Below, one piece after another: positions 1 through 11,840 of a stretch of 64,000 nucleotides of DNA. Below the pieces are notes generated by a model, which did not search any database, was not told where the DNA came from, and saw only the letters and a list, made by a program, of their open reading frames with translations. The stretch's first letter is position 1, and every line of letters begins with the position of its first letter. A program made the translations under genes and the position numbers. Source of the DNA: Mrakia gelida (taxonomy: Eukaryota > Basidiomycota > Tremellomycetes > Cystofilobasidiales > Mrakiaceae); NCBI GenBank assembly GCA_024345305.1, contig BRON01000003.1:1054001-1118000 (forward strand). The letters run 5' to 3'.

Positions 1-22
1 TGCATCCGCTCGCTCTCTACAG

Positions 23-3000
23 GCAAGAAGAAGCTTCGCTGCGACGCCAAACGACCAAAGTGTTCTTCGTGCGAAAGATCTCACGCTTCGAATCGAGGAG
101 GGAACCAGAAGGCACCGTGCGTGTGGGACGACGAAGAACAACCTCATCCCACGCGGACGACGAGCGAAGGGAGTGCAAGTGAGGAGGGAGATGGGGAGAG
201 AGTAGGTGGGAAGAAGAAGAGGAGGGCAGAGGAGAGAGGAGGTGAGTGATCAAGCGAAAGGGAGGGGAGGAAGGAGGAGACCGAAGAAGGAGGAAGGTCG
301 AGGTGAGCTCGATCCAGGCTGACTTTATTTCTTGTTTTGGACGACGAAGCAGGGACTCAGCGAGCCTATGTCGAAGAGGAGGAGATACCAGTTATTCAGC
401 TCTACGGAGGTACGTGCTCATATGTCCAAATTCACACTCAGAACGTCGAACTGATCACTCTCCCTCGCTTCAGCTCGTCCCCTCCCTGAGACCTGGCACG
501 TCGACACCACCTCCTCCGGCCCTCCACCAGCCGCTATCTTCGAACCCAGCACCTCTACTTTCACCTTCTCTTCTTACCCCACACCTCCTACAGCTGCACC
601 CTCCAATCGCTCGATCCCCTTCCAATCCGTCTGCCTTCTCCCAACAGCTCAACCTCCTCAATCCTCTTTCCACCCCCTCATCTACTCCTCCTACCCCTCA
701 ACCCTCCCACCTCCACCCCTCCTCTTCTACCTCGTCGAAATCTTCTTCGCCAAAGTCCCAACCCTTCCCAAGATGATCAACCGTACCCACTTCCTCACCT
801 CCCTCCGAACCCTCCCACCCACCCACCCTGGCTTCCCCTCCGTCGCCGTCCTTCACGCCATCGTGGCCCTCTCCGTCAGACATTGCGGGAGAGAGGAGCT
901 GAAGGACGAGTTCAAGACGAGACCGCCGGAGAACGACCAGATTGGGAAGGAGGATGGGGTGAACATCTACGAGAGCGAGATGGAGAGTTTCAGAGGACGG
1001 CACGCGAGGTTGGCAAAGGAGGGGATTGATAACATGGTGAACGGGAAGGGAGATAGGTTGTTCGAGGCTGTGGTTGGTGAGTCCGAGTTATATCCTTCTA
1101 TGGACCCTCTTGGGCAGTTTCGCGAGCGCGGCGACCGGTTCGGGTCGACCAAGCCTCGAACAGAACTTACGCGTCGTCCCTCCCTCCCCTCCTCTTCTTC
1201 TCTTCTCACTCGTCTTCGAACACAGCCGCCGTCATCTTGGAAGGCTTTGACTACCAAGAAGCTCGGTGGGTCCAATCCTGGCTCGACTCAGCCTTCTCCG
1301 TTCGACTCGCCATCCCTCTCGGACTCCATCAGGCCAACAACTCGTCGATGGATTCTTTCGCGACCGATTGGATCCTACCTCCAACAGAAGATACCTACGA
1401 GCTGGAGTTGAGGAGGAGGACTTTCTGGCAGGGTATACTGTGCGTGGCACACGTTCTTCAGTCTTTCTTCTCCAGAAGGAAGAAGTGACGAGCAGGCAGC
1501 TGACTTTTTCGCTACGCGTCAATTTCGTTGCTCGCAGATCCGATCGTCGATCCTCCATCTCCTCGAAATGGGCTCATTCTCTGTCCGATGAGGACATCTC
1601 GGTTGGACTGCCGACGAGGTTGGATCAGTTCAAACGAGGTCCAGGGGTGAGTCCGATTCGACGCGTCTCGTTCGCGACCTAACTCTCCTTTCGCTGACCG
1701 TCCCTCCCTCTCTCTGCCCCTCTCCTTAGACTCACATCACCCTCAACCCCCAAACTCTAGCCTCTCCGGACTTCTTCACCTACAACCCTCCCGAGCACAC
1801 CGAGTGAGTCCTTAAATCCGGCCCAAACGCTCTTTCGACCTTCCGCTTACGCGACCTCGTTCGTCTGTCGCAGCTCCTTCGTCCTCAACATCAAATCCAC
1901 CATCCTCCTCCGTCGAACCCAAGTCCTCACCGAGAACCTCCAGGAAGCTCACCTTCCGCTGGGAGTCGATCCTCGGTCGACCTTGACATTTCAAGAGGCG
2001 CAGAGGCAGATCGAGAAATATCGAGACTCGTTTAGCCTGAGCAGTTTGAGGGATCCCCAGGGGAGGGGCGGTACGGTTGATGGGGATATGGTGCTTGGTG
2101 AGTCCGAATCGGCGTTGGTTCGAGGGGAAGCAAGAGCCGACGAGCTGACCCTAGCCGATTTGATCGCGTTTTGAACGACCAGCTTCGACGCTGCCTCATA
2201 TCGCTTTGATCGTGAGCCTGTCTCCTTGTCCTCATCGAGGCTCGAGCTTCTTCTGACGACGCTCTTGATCTTTTTCAGTACCTTCACGAGGACTACGCGA
2301 GCGTGCTGAGCAGGGGAGATTTCAGCGCGAACGTCCTTCTTCAGGCTGCTCGAGGTTCGTTTCCTCCTTCTCCCTTACTCTTCCCGTGCCGTCCTCCCGT
2401 TGCTAATCTGTCCATTCCACCCTCTTACATTCAGCGATCCTCGGATCCGTCGTCTCCCTCTGCTCGACCTCCTACGAGTCGGTCTCCAACCTCCTTTCGT
2501 TCTCGACGCGTTCGAGTCCCCGTCCCCTCGCTGACCTCTTTCCTCCTTCCCTCCACTCAGCTTCGCTTCCTTTCCGCCCTTCCTCGCCTTCTGCTGGTTC
2601 GTCGGAGGTCGAACTCTGACCAGGTTCTACCAAGGCTTGCTCTTCATCGGCGATTTCGTCGCCGCTGAGTCCGCGATGAACGAAATACGGGCGTTCCAGT
2701 CAGTCCTTCACCTGCCCTGGCTTCGTTCTTTAACGACCGACTCGGCGAGCTGACTCTCGCTTTTCTTCACGTTTTCTGTCCGCGTGCAGAATCGGTCTCC
2801 AACGCTTCGCCGTCAACTGTCCTCTTGCCGAGAAGGAGGTCGGGATGCTCAACAAAGCCGTTCAGGCTGCTTCTTCCTTCCCTGCGATGGGTCCTCCAGA
2901 ACCTTGTACGGCTGCGTTCAAGCCTGTAAGTTTCTCTCGAACACCAACTCCGCTCCTCTACTGTTGCGCTCAACTCAAACTCACCACCCTCCTCCCCTCT

Positions 3001-3299
3001 CGTCTCGTCCCTCGCAGATCCACATCCCAAACCCAACCCCTTCCCTCTCCGACTCCTCCGCCTACTCCTCCACCTCCTCCCGCGGCTCAGCTTCAGCGTC
3101 AGGAAGCCCACAGAACACCACCGCCACAGCGTTCTCGCCGTCGTCGTACTTCTTCGACGCGTCCTCGCCGGCGGGGATGGAGAAGGACACTGGAGTGATG
3201 TTGGGAGGAGCAGGAGGAGCAGGAGAGTGGTTCGCAGAGTTTGGGGACGGGGATCTGGAGGTGCTGCTGGGGACGAGCTTCGTGGGTGTGAGCTCGTAG
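23..3299 (+). CDS. Zn(II)2Cys6 fungal transcription factor, 5' truncated by window edge
   Basis: A sequence-specific nuclear transcription factor is inferred. The first complete exon starts after a CTCTCTACAG acceptor at 22 and carries the second part of a binuclear zinc cluster: LRCDAKRPKCSSC, then a cysteine in KAPCVW. The first two cysteines must lie in an exon left of the window. Downstream exons (from about 350, 470, 1230 and on) give a fungal-specific transcription factor middle region, with a segment like FFAKVPTLPKMINRTHF and an RRRTFWQ motif typical of the fungal_trans domain. The last exons read IGLQRFAVNCPLAEKEVGML, then a Ser/Pro/Gly-rich acidic tail ending GTSFVGVSS at the TAG of 3297-3299. 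Introns are short with GTGAGT or GTCAGT donors. The target genes cannot be inferred. The loop between the fifth and sixth cysteines is long (about 14 residues). Confidence 0.85.
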
Positions 3300-3760
3300 G
3301 GAGGGCGGTTTGCGTCTTGGTTTTGGTTTCTATCTCGTTCTCTTCTTCGTTTTCTGTGGTCTCGCCTTTGTTGCTTTCGCCTTCTAACTCCCTCTTCACC
3401 TTTTTGCTCTCCACTCTCGTGATGATATCGACGTCCTTTTCTCTTGCTCTTTCCTTCTCGGTTCGAGGCGAGCAATCTCGACGCGACCGTCGTCCGCATC
3501 TCTTTCCTTCCTTCCCTTCGGCTTTCGCGTGTCGTCCCCATTCCCGTTCATCTTTTCCGTAGGCTCGTCGCCGTACGTGGCGAAGTATACTCGCGTTATC
3601 TTTCCCCTGGACGAGAACTCAAAGAGAGCGAGGTGGACGCGTGGGTTCTTCTGCCAGCTCAGTGGTTCCCTCCGACCAACTGCCTTCCTTCCTTCTCTCG
3701 CTCGACCACCACCTCCACAAGCATCCATCAATCTACTTTCAATAGCTCGGCCTCGAACCC
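3300..3760. other. spacer after the transcription factor
   Basis: I see no convincing gene here. The stretch is pyrimidine-rich and probably holds the 3' UTR of the upstream transcription factor. Confidence 0.5.
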
Positions 3761-4254
3761 ATGATTCTCGATCCTTCAAAGAAGTCGGAGGCTGCTTCGA
3801 CTTCGACTCCAACCCCGTTCGAGGAGGTGAGCTCGACTGATTCCTCCCTTCCTCCTCTTCATCTCAACTTCTTCTCCCACACCTCAGCTGAACGAACATT
3901 CTTTTCCTTACCCCTGCTTCTTCTGTTCCAGGCCGATCTCCCAACCCTCCCTCCTCCAGCCTACTCACCATCCGCCTCCTCCTCCTCTTCTTCTCCCTCG
4001 CACATGCACATCCGACTCTCGGCCTCCTCCTCCTCGACCCTCAACCCTCCCTCCTCACCCCCGCCAGCCAAAACGGGACTCACGATCGTGCCCAACGTTG
4101 CCATCGGCGTCTTTTCGTGCTGTGAAAGGGAGCATACCGAGCAGCACGCCAGGGGATGGGCGATTCAGATCTGGACGATGAGGTTGGGGAAAACGTGCGA
4201 AACAGAACGAGACAGGGAGAGAGGAGATGGAGGGATTTCGGGGGGTGGGTTCTA
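3761..4254 (+). CDS. possible small hypothetical protein (two exons)
   Basis: An ATG at 3761 opens a frame reading MILDPSKKSEAAS. It can be spliced at a good GTGAGC donor near 3829 to a TTCCAG acceptor near 3932, giving a frame of about 125 residues rich in Ser and Pro and ending at 4254. It includes a PPPAY motif, which fits the PPxY consensus recognised by WW domains such as those of Rsp5 ligases. There is no recognisable domain. The segment lies between the end of the transcription factor gene and the convergent golgin gene, so it could equally be untranslated sequence. The clean intron signals are the main support. Confidence 0.3.
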
Positions 4255-4459
4255 GGTTATAGGGTTTGAAACTGGGTGTTGATGAAATGGTCGTTCGACG
4301 ATGGGAACGAAAGAGCGGGGTTCGATCGCCTCGTCGTTCGACGCGTCCAAGTCGAGCCCGAAGCATCTCGTCCTCCCTCCTCGTTCTTCACTGAGATCGC
4401 TTCGTCGTAGCACACTATCATCAAATGCAAAGGAGAAAGAGAAGTAAAACTCAAGAGAT

Positions 4460-7400
4460 CTACGAAACCCCAGCGACCAACCTCCTCGTCTCCTGAGGTG
4501 TGAAGTGCAAGATGACCGACAAGACTCGAACGAGGTTCGCTCGCATTTCCTTGTGTTCCAGGAACTGGAGGATCACGTTCCGGAGGTACTGCATTACGAA
4601 CGAGCCAACACAAATCAAAAGTCAGTCTCGAACCGAACGCGCGACGAGCGAACGAATCGCGAAACGAAACGAGAAAAGCGAAGACCAAACCCACCTCGAG
4701 GTTGACCTCCTCCTCCTCCCCACCAGCAGCCGTCCCAACCGTCCCCGCCTCACTGGGAGCCTTCATCGATGAGATCGAAGCTGACCTCGCTCCTCTCAGG
4801 TTCGGAGTCGACTCCATCCCTTCAGCGATGGAGACGCGGCTGACGTTGCCGCTTCCGACTCCTCCGTTCGACTGCTGCCAGTATCCGACTCCTGGGTTGC
4901 GTTGTTTCTCGAGGAGGAGGGCGGCGGATTGGACTTTTCGGAGTTCATCTTTGAGGGTCTGGGTAAGGGAAGGGAAAGAAGGTCAGGACGGGCGGAGAAG
5001 GGAGGGGAAGGGGAGAGGAACGAACCCTCGAAGTCTGTTTCAAAGCGTGAACCTGAGTCTTCGAGTCCCCGAGCGAGGTTTCCAGAGAAGCGATCTTGCT
5101 ACTGAGGTCCTTGATCTCTTCGCGAAGGTTGTCCTGCGAAACGAAACGAAAGTCGAAGGGTCAGCCTCGTTTCGTCGCGTCCGTCTCCCAAACCCTCTCG
5201 AACGGTTCATAACTCACCTCCTCCTCCTGCACCTTCTTAACCGTCACCCACCCCTCCTCCCCCTTCCTCCGTTCCCTCTCGATCTCCTTCCCAAGCGCCT
5301 CCTTCTCATTCTCCAACTCCCCCACCCTCTCCTCCCTCACCCTCCTCGACCTCACAGCCTCCTCGTACTCCCGATCCTTCCCCTCCAAGATCCCTCTCAG
5401 CCGCTCAACCTCCTTCGTCCGCTCCTGAACGTTCCGAGACCACTCCTCCTCAGCCTCCGACCGCTCGGACTCGAGTCGACGGATCTGCGAACGGAGGTCC
5501 GAGAGTTTGGATTCGTACAGCGTCGAAGTCGAGGCGAGTTGACGTTGAAGATCGAGAGTGGAGGAGTTGGCGCTCGAAGAACCGAGGGAGGAGATCCCGT
5601 TGGTGGCAGCGCCGGTGGAGGAGGAGTCGGTTTTGTTGGAGGAGGAGGAACGTTGTTGCGAGTCGGCGAGTTCGTCCTCGAGAGTCGCGATCCGTTCGTG
5701 AGCTTCGCGAAGTTGGAACTGGACTTCGGAGATCTTGACGAGGAGAGCTTCGTTCTCTGCTGAGGAGGATTCAAGATCTGCTTGGCGAGTTTGGAGTTGA
5801 TCGAAGAGGGAGGTTTTCTGGGTGGTGAGGTCGGAGATGGTGGTTTGAGCGGTGGTGAGGCGACCTTTGAGGGTTTGGAGTTCTTTGGCGTGAGTGGCCT
5901 AGTCCAAAGCAACACAAACGACAGAAACAGGTCAGCTACGCGTCTTTCCCTCCTCCGTTGCCTCTAGACTCGATCCGAGAAGTTAACTCGACTCACCGCA
6001 ACCGTAACAGCCTTCAACTCAGCCTCCTCCCTCCTCGTCCTGTTCTCCCTCTCCAAACTCGTCCTCAACCCCTTCACCTCGCCCTCAAACTTCTCCCTCA
6101 ACCCTCTCACATCCTTCTCCCTCTCCCCCTTCACCTTCTCCAACTCTCCTCTTATCCTCTCCGCCTCCTTCTTCCCCTCCTCCTCCTTCCCAACCATCGC
6201 GATCCGCATCGTCTCCCTGTCAGCGAGAGCCTCCTCCTTCGCCTGATCCGCCTTGACGAGCTTCTGTCGAACCGTCTTCAGCAGCGAGATAGCTTTCGCA
6301 CGCTTCTCTTCCTCCTCCTTGGTGGACGTGCGAGCTTTGACGAGATCGGCTTGGGTGGTGGTGAGCGTTGCTTGGAGGGCGGTGTGGGAGGTTTGGAGGG
6401 TCGAGAGGGTGGATTGGGTGGTGCTGAGGGTTGTGCGGAGGGTTTCGAGTTGGGTGGAGCGGGAGGTGGATTCGAGCTTGTGGGTTTCGCGGAGTTCTTG
6501 GGTTCGAGACTCTTGGACTGAGAGGAAGGGGAAGCGAAGGGACGAGAAGGGTGTGAGCTCTCTCGCAGTTTCGAGAGGAGTGTGTGTGCACGAGTTAGAG
6601 GAAGGAGGCTCACGTTGAAGGAGGCCGTTGAGGCGTTTCATCTCGGACATGCTCATCTAAACAGCAGCAACGCAAGAGACGGCATAGATCAGCTTCGTTT
6701 GTTGGCGAAAGGCAAGAAGGAGGGAAGGAGGAGACCGAAACGCACCTCGACCTTTGCAGCGAGGTTCCCAAGATGGTCTCTCAGTCCTTCGGCGTCGGCG
6801 ACTCCTTCCAGAGGAGTGAGCTCTCGGAGGACGAGAGAGGCTGCTGAGGATTCGGATTCGATTTCTGAGTGGGAGATGAAGAAGAAGCCAGGTCAGCAAG
6901 ACGGTTGGACGAGCGGGCGAAGGTTGAGCTCGCATCTCCTTGTTTCCTTCGCGATCCAGCTGCTGTCACCGTACGCGAGAGACGCCAAGTCTCTGGAGTT
7001 TGCGTGCCAAAGACCTGAGCCTCTATACGACAGCTCTCTCGGACAAGACCAGGAGAGATGAGACTCACTGGACAGCTTCTCCTCGAGAGACTTGACCTTC
7101 TCCTTCAGAGCTCTGTTCTCCTCGTCTCCCTTCCCTCCTCCCACCGCCGAGCTCTCCAGTTCCACCTCAGGCACTACAACCACGGCCGGTACCACAACCT
7201 CCTTCTCCTCCTCCTTCAAGTCCGGTAAGCTTGAGGTGACCTCGGTCGGTGAGGGAGGCAGAGGGATGGACGCTGGATCTTTAGGTTCGGAGGTTGAGCT
7301 CATCGTCGGGGTGGGAGTCGAAGCTCGTGAAGGCTCAGGAGTGCCAATACCGAACGTCGAGAGGAGGGGAGTAGATGATGGAGGTTTCACGTCTGTTGAT

Positions 7401-7774
7401 CTCCCACGTTCCGAGTCTTCCGAGGTTGTTGAAGGAGGTACGAGAGGGGAGTGTCCCGTCGGATGAGGAGGGGGAGGAGGAGCGGTTGATCTCGTCAAGG
7501 AAACTGATCTCCTCAGTCCAGAGAAGGAGGAAGCGAGGTTGATGGATGGAAGATGGAATCCTCCAGGGTGTGATGGTGGGGAGGTTGGTAGCGATGGAGG
7601 AGGGCCGTCTATGGAAGCTCGCGGGGAGGAAGGGAGGGCGACCGCTTCCGGTGTTGCTGGCGGGGGTGGGAGTTCTGTAGTAGTCGAAGGTGGTGGAGGA
7701 GAGGCTGCTGGTGTTGATGGATGGGATGAGGAAGCTGCTGCTGCGTTCTTGAGACGGTCCGCGAGGGAAACCAT
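4460..7774 (-). CDS. GRIP-domain golgin, long coiled-coil protein
   Basis: A Golgi tethering protein is inferred. The ATG at 7774 gives MVSLADRLKNAAAA followed by about 200 residues of Pro/Ser-rich low complexity. The middle exons form long heptad-like coiled coil rich in Glu, Lys, Arg and Leu (for example ESRTQELRETHKLES and later KSLEEKL). The final exon, next to the stop at 4460-4462, reads MQYLRNVILQFLEHKEMRAN and then LVRVLSVILHFTPQE. This is a textbook GRIP domain, including the tyrosine that in this family contacts the GTPase Arl1 at the trans-Golgi. The overall plan (disordered N-terminus, coiled coil, C-terminal GRIP) matches fungal Imh1 and animal golgin-97/golgin-245. At least seven exons are visible. 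It is divergent from the membrane protein gene at 8057, with a 282-bp shared upstream region. Confidence 0.9.
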
Positions 7775-8056
7775 CCAGGGAAGGAGGGGAGGGAGGGAGA
7801 GTGCTGGTCGTTGAGAGCAGCTCGACGTTCATCTCTGAAGCGCGAGTCAAGAGAGAGTTCGAGCTCAACGAGAGTGATTTTTTTCGAGCTCGGATCGATG
7901 GATTCACGCGAGTCTCTAACTCGAGATGTTTAGTCCCAGCTCAGCTTCTGGAGAACCTAAAAAAATCCTTCCCGACGGACGGGCAGCTGGCGTCACCTTC
8001 CTCCTCCTTGACCTCGATTTCGAGCTTCCTCCCTCCTTTGCCCGCCAACAGCCAGC
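7775..8056. promoter_or_regulatory. shared upstream region of divergent golgin and membrane-protein genes
   Basis: This 282-bp interval separates two ATGs pointing in opposite directions and must contain both 5' UTRs and promoters. I see no clear TATA box and only short pyrimidine tracts, so this is a positional call. Confidence 0.45.
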
Positions 8057-10239
8057 ATGTCGAGCATATTCTTCCCCTTCCCTCTGCCTTTAAACGGGAG
8101 ACAGATATTCTACATATCTATCCTACAAGGGCTTGGAGCTGGAGTATGTATAGTCTATCCTCTCGAGCTCAACCAGCCTCCCTCCTCCCGTACTTTCCCT
8201 TGCTTTCGAGCTCACGATTTTTCCCTCTTCCTCCTCTCTACAGCTCATCGATGGAGGAATCAACTTCGCTATCGGTATGTACCCTCTCCATCTGCATTCC
8301 ATCCCGAGAGAAGAGCTGATCGTCGTCTTAATTCGCCTCGTACGACGCAAACAGCCTACGCTAGTGAGTCCTCAGCTTCCTCTGGCTCCCGTCCTCCTGA
8401 AATCTGCTCATCTGACTTCGACTGTTTCCTCCCTCCTCTGTTCAGTGTATCACGGTCAATCCGATGTCAGGATGTGGGTCTTCAGCAAGAACACGTTGGC
8501 TGGAGGTCCGTTCCCTCTCTCTCTCGACTCTTGTTTCCCTCCCTCCTCGTTTCCCAGTCCCGAGCTGACTTCATCCTTCCTTCCTTGCCTTCTTTTCTCT
8601 CTCTTCCAGATCTCGGAGTCACCTGTCTGATCCAAACAGCCGTACGTCTCACCCTCTCAACCTCCTTGAAAATCTGCAAGCTCTCCAGTTTCACGTTCTT
8701 TCTCCCCACGTTTCGAAACTCGAACGAGCTCACGCCTCCACTTCTCCTCCCTCCCTCCCCATCCCATTTCTTTCGCTCAGGTCTCGATGCTCATCTCCTC
8801 AACGCTCGTCCACTCGGATATCCATCACTCAGCCATCAAGCCTCTCCCCTTCGTCTACCCTCACGTCACCCACCTTCCTGACCCGGCCCTTCTGTGGAGG
8901 AAGTCCTCCTCGTCCGACGACACCAACTCTCCTCCCTCCTCCGACTCGTCCGAGAAGCCTCAAAATGGAGGTACCAAGTCGAAGAAGGGCTTCGGATACT
9001 ACTGGAGGATGCTGCTTCGATTCACGTTCGAGGGGACGGAGAGGAACATCATCCTCGAGGCGTGTGGAGCTCGGGACTGGTTCGGGAGGCTGGGATGGAC
9101 GATTCTCCAAGGCCTCTCGCTCGCGGTCTTCTTTGGCTTGCCTCTCTGGATCCTGGCTATCATCATCGTCGGGCCTATCTACAAGGGAGGGAACGTTGGA
9201 AACCAATGGGCTCCTCAGGTCGGTCTTTCGTGCAGTTTTGTTCCGGCGCGAGGCTCGGTGATCTGACTCTCTGTTTCTGACGCGTCTCGCTCTCGCCTCG
9301 TTGTTGCTTCTTCGCGATCGGGTTTGCAGGTCATCAAGCTCGTCTTCGCTGTGAGTATCCCTCTCCCTCGTCTCAGCCTCTCCCAGCTTCCGAATCGTTC
9401 TCTCTCACGTTTCTTCGCCTTTCCTCGGCTGTTCTCGACTCGACGCGTCTTTCCCGACCCCTCTCCTCTTCTCTCCTCGCTGAACCTTTCTTCTCTCTCC
9501 CTCCTCCCTCTCACCTTTTATCCATCAGTTCCTCCTCGGAATCATAACCAACCCAATCATCGCCCTCATGGCCCTCGGTTCCCAAGCCCAACACCACCTC
9601 ATCCCCCTCACCACCCCTCCCTCCACCTCCACCCTCGTGCCCCCTCCTTCCTCCCCAACCCTCTCCCACCGACCACCCTTGGTCGCCAACATCTCCCTCC
9701 TCGCTCCGCTCGGCTCCACCGAATCCCCTCTCTTCCCTCCCCCACCACCACCAGGGATGGGTCGACCTCGAGCTCTCACCAACGCCTCCTCGACGGGAAG
9801 TATCTACTCCCTTGGAGGATCAGGAGGACGAGCTCAACGACCGAGAGCTGGGTCGAGATCGAGTTCCACAGGAGGGGGAGGAAACGGTCTGGCTCCTCCT
9901 TCGTTCGGAGGAGGACGCGAACGATCTGGGTCGTACGGAGGGAGGGATCGGTCGGGGTCCGTTGCGACGGGTACTGGAACGGGGAGGGGACGAGCTGAGA
10001 GTGTAGGTGGAGAGAGGAAGGCGATCCCTAGTTCGTGGACGGGAGAAGGGACGGGTCCTGCTGGGGCGAGGTTGAGGGAGACGGAGAGGGAGGGGTTGGA
10101 GACGCCGAGGGAGAGTTTGGAGGGGAGACCGAGTGTTACTGTTGGGGAGGGAGACGGGGAGGATAGGGAGAGGCCAGTTGGGGAGATGACGAAGGAGGAA
10201 GTGGAGAGGGAGTTGGGGGAGAAGAAGGAGGTTGTTTGA
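8057..10239 (+). CDS. multi-pass membrane protein, conserved fungal family of unknown function (DUF2456-like, tentative)
   Basis: Splicing by eye gives a continuous N-terminal part: MSSIFFPFPLPLNGRQIFYI, then exons reading LIDGGINFAIAYAMYHGQSD, VRMWVFSKNTLAGDLGVTCL and IQTAV. Later come a segment with the membrane stretch LSLAVFFGLPLWILAIIIVG and another with FLLGIITNPIIALMALGSQ. At least four hydrophobic segments are visible, so an integral membrane location is likely. The C-terminal third is a long Gly/Ser/Arg-rich then Glu-rich cytosolic-looking tail ending EKKEVV at the TGA of 10237-10239. The pattern reminds me of the fungal DUF2456 family, but that is from memory and unverified. No catalytic motif is seen. 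Confidence 0.7.
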
Positions 10240-10461
10240 GCGAGGGAGGAGGAACGCGTCGACGTGCTTTTCTTGTTTGTGTTTTTCTCGTCTCGACTTG
10301 TTCTACTTCTCGCCTCATGCTTGCTTTACGACCTACGTATGTAATTACCTACCGCACCTATCCCTTAACTCTAATCCTCGCCTTCTCTCCTATAGATCTA
10401 TCTCTCACTCGCAGAGCAGATGGAGTGAGAGCGACTCAGTCGAGGTTCGTTCGTTCGTTTC

Positions 10462-10536
10462 GTCGAACCCGGGTCTCCTCTGATCTCAATTTGTTGGATT
10501 GAAAAAGAGGTATCATAGCCGTTAGACAATTAAGGA
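10462..10536 (-). pseudogene. truncated tRNA-Glu(UUC) copy
   Basis: Read on the minus strand from 10536, this matches the intact tRNA-Glu(UUC) gene at 20866-20954 from its first base through the acceptor 5' strand, D arm, anticodon arm, intron and 5' strand of the T stem. It stops matching in the T loop after GTTCGAC. The 3' strand of the T stem and of the acceptor are replaced by unrelated sequence, which also breaks the B box of the internal Pol III promoter. It cannot make a functional tRNA. The break coincides with the outer edge of the inverted repeat. Confidence 0.85.
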
Positions 10537-11840
10537 GAAGATGTCTTACCAATTAAGGAAGAAAGCTGATCTTTCTCTTGATGAACACTAGTTTCCTCTG
10601 CCGACACTAGTGCACGACGCGTTGAGTTCGGTTCGGAGGGGACGAGCTCGAAGGTTTGTAGGAGGGAGAGCGAGAGTGGAGGGACAAGGAAGTGGGGTGC
10701 ATCTCTCACTTTGGATGTATGCCGTAAATCGACGAGTGACCGAGATGGGCTGGCAAGGCTGCAAAGATGAGATATCAGAGTTGGCGTCGGTCGCGTCGTA
10801 GGCTTCGTCCCTCTCCTGCCCTTCTCTTCCCTCTTCCACTCACTTCACCGCATTAACATCTTACCCATTAAGGAGAGAAGATGATCTCTTTGTTGGATGA
10901 ACACTGTTTCGCTCCGCCTGTACGTGTACCTCAGCATCCGCACCTTCATTCCCCGACTGACGCGTCGAAGGTTCGGAGGGGGAGGGGAGCTCGACGTTTA
11001 GAAAGAGAGAGAGGGACGAGGAGGAAGTGGGAGTAATGAAGGGGGTTCAGAGGAGGGTGAAGGATGAAGATGCCTTCAGGGATCTTATGTTGTTGTTCTA
11101 GTTGAACGAGTGAGTTGGCGTCGTCCGCGTCGTCGTCCTCTCTCTTTCCTCAACCCCTTGCCCGGCCCTGCCCTTCCTTGCCCTTCGCTTCCCTCTTCGA
11201 GCTCCGCCCCTCACCTATCGACTTGAGCTGGTCGAAAGGAATAATCAAAACGTCTCAAGCGAGTCAAGGGACTGACCTGAGCCGGTGAAGGAAATCGCGA
11301 AGACGGTCAAGAAATCTCCAAGCGGTTCGCAGTGGAGCTGCAGAGATGTAAGAGATGACTGTAGACAATTAAGGACTTAACATCCTACCAATTAAGGAAA
11401 GATGTGAATCTCTTAGTTGGATGTGGATGAACACTCGTTCGCCCTGCCCGTTTGAAAAGCTGCACGACAGTCGACGCGTGCCTGGAGGGGAGGAGGAGCC
11501 GGAGAAGCTGGACGCTCGAAACGATGGAGAGGGACGAGGAAGTGGAGTGTGGGGAGGTCGGAGGAAGGAGAATGAGCTCGATGCTTGGGGTTGTGTATCG
11601 TTGGTCGAACGAAGCTAAGAGATGAGCCGGCGAGAGGGGACGAGCTGGTTGGCGACGGGTCGTTCGTCTTCTGCCCTCGACCCCTTCGCTCTTCTCTCTT
11701 CTCTCTTCCTTCTTCGAACTCCCCTCCACACTCCCCGATCTGAGCTGAGCTGGTCGAAAAGTCGACTCAAGCGAGTCAAGGAATCGACCTGAGCCGGTCA
11801 AGAAATCAGTAAGCCGGTCAAGGAATCGACGCATCTTTGT
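10537..11840. repeat. three diverged tandem units seeded by tRNA-Glu-like 5' ends
   Basis: Three units begin near 10537, 10860 and 11376. Each contains a reverse-strand TCCTTAATTGG- or TCCTTAATGGG-like sequence, then a GATGAACACT core, a GGAGGGGA/GAAGTGG-rich body, a GTTGGCG box in the first two units, and a C/T-rich stretch. Units 1 and 2 are also present in the right arm; unit 3 is private to the left arm. Near the ends of units 2 and 3 (11262-11320 and 11770-11830) are short degenerate tandem copies of a roughly 20-nt motif around GCCGGTCAAGGAATC. Confidence 0.65.

Noticed and set aside
10588..10839. 83-codon minus-strand frame, with its mirror copy at 20563-20814, as a duplicated gene
   Set aside because: It lies wholly inside the tandem tRNA-linked repeat, has no family resemblance and no intron structure like its neighbours. 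Its preservation in both arms follows from overall DNA identity and does not require selection on a protein.
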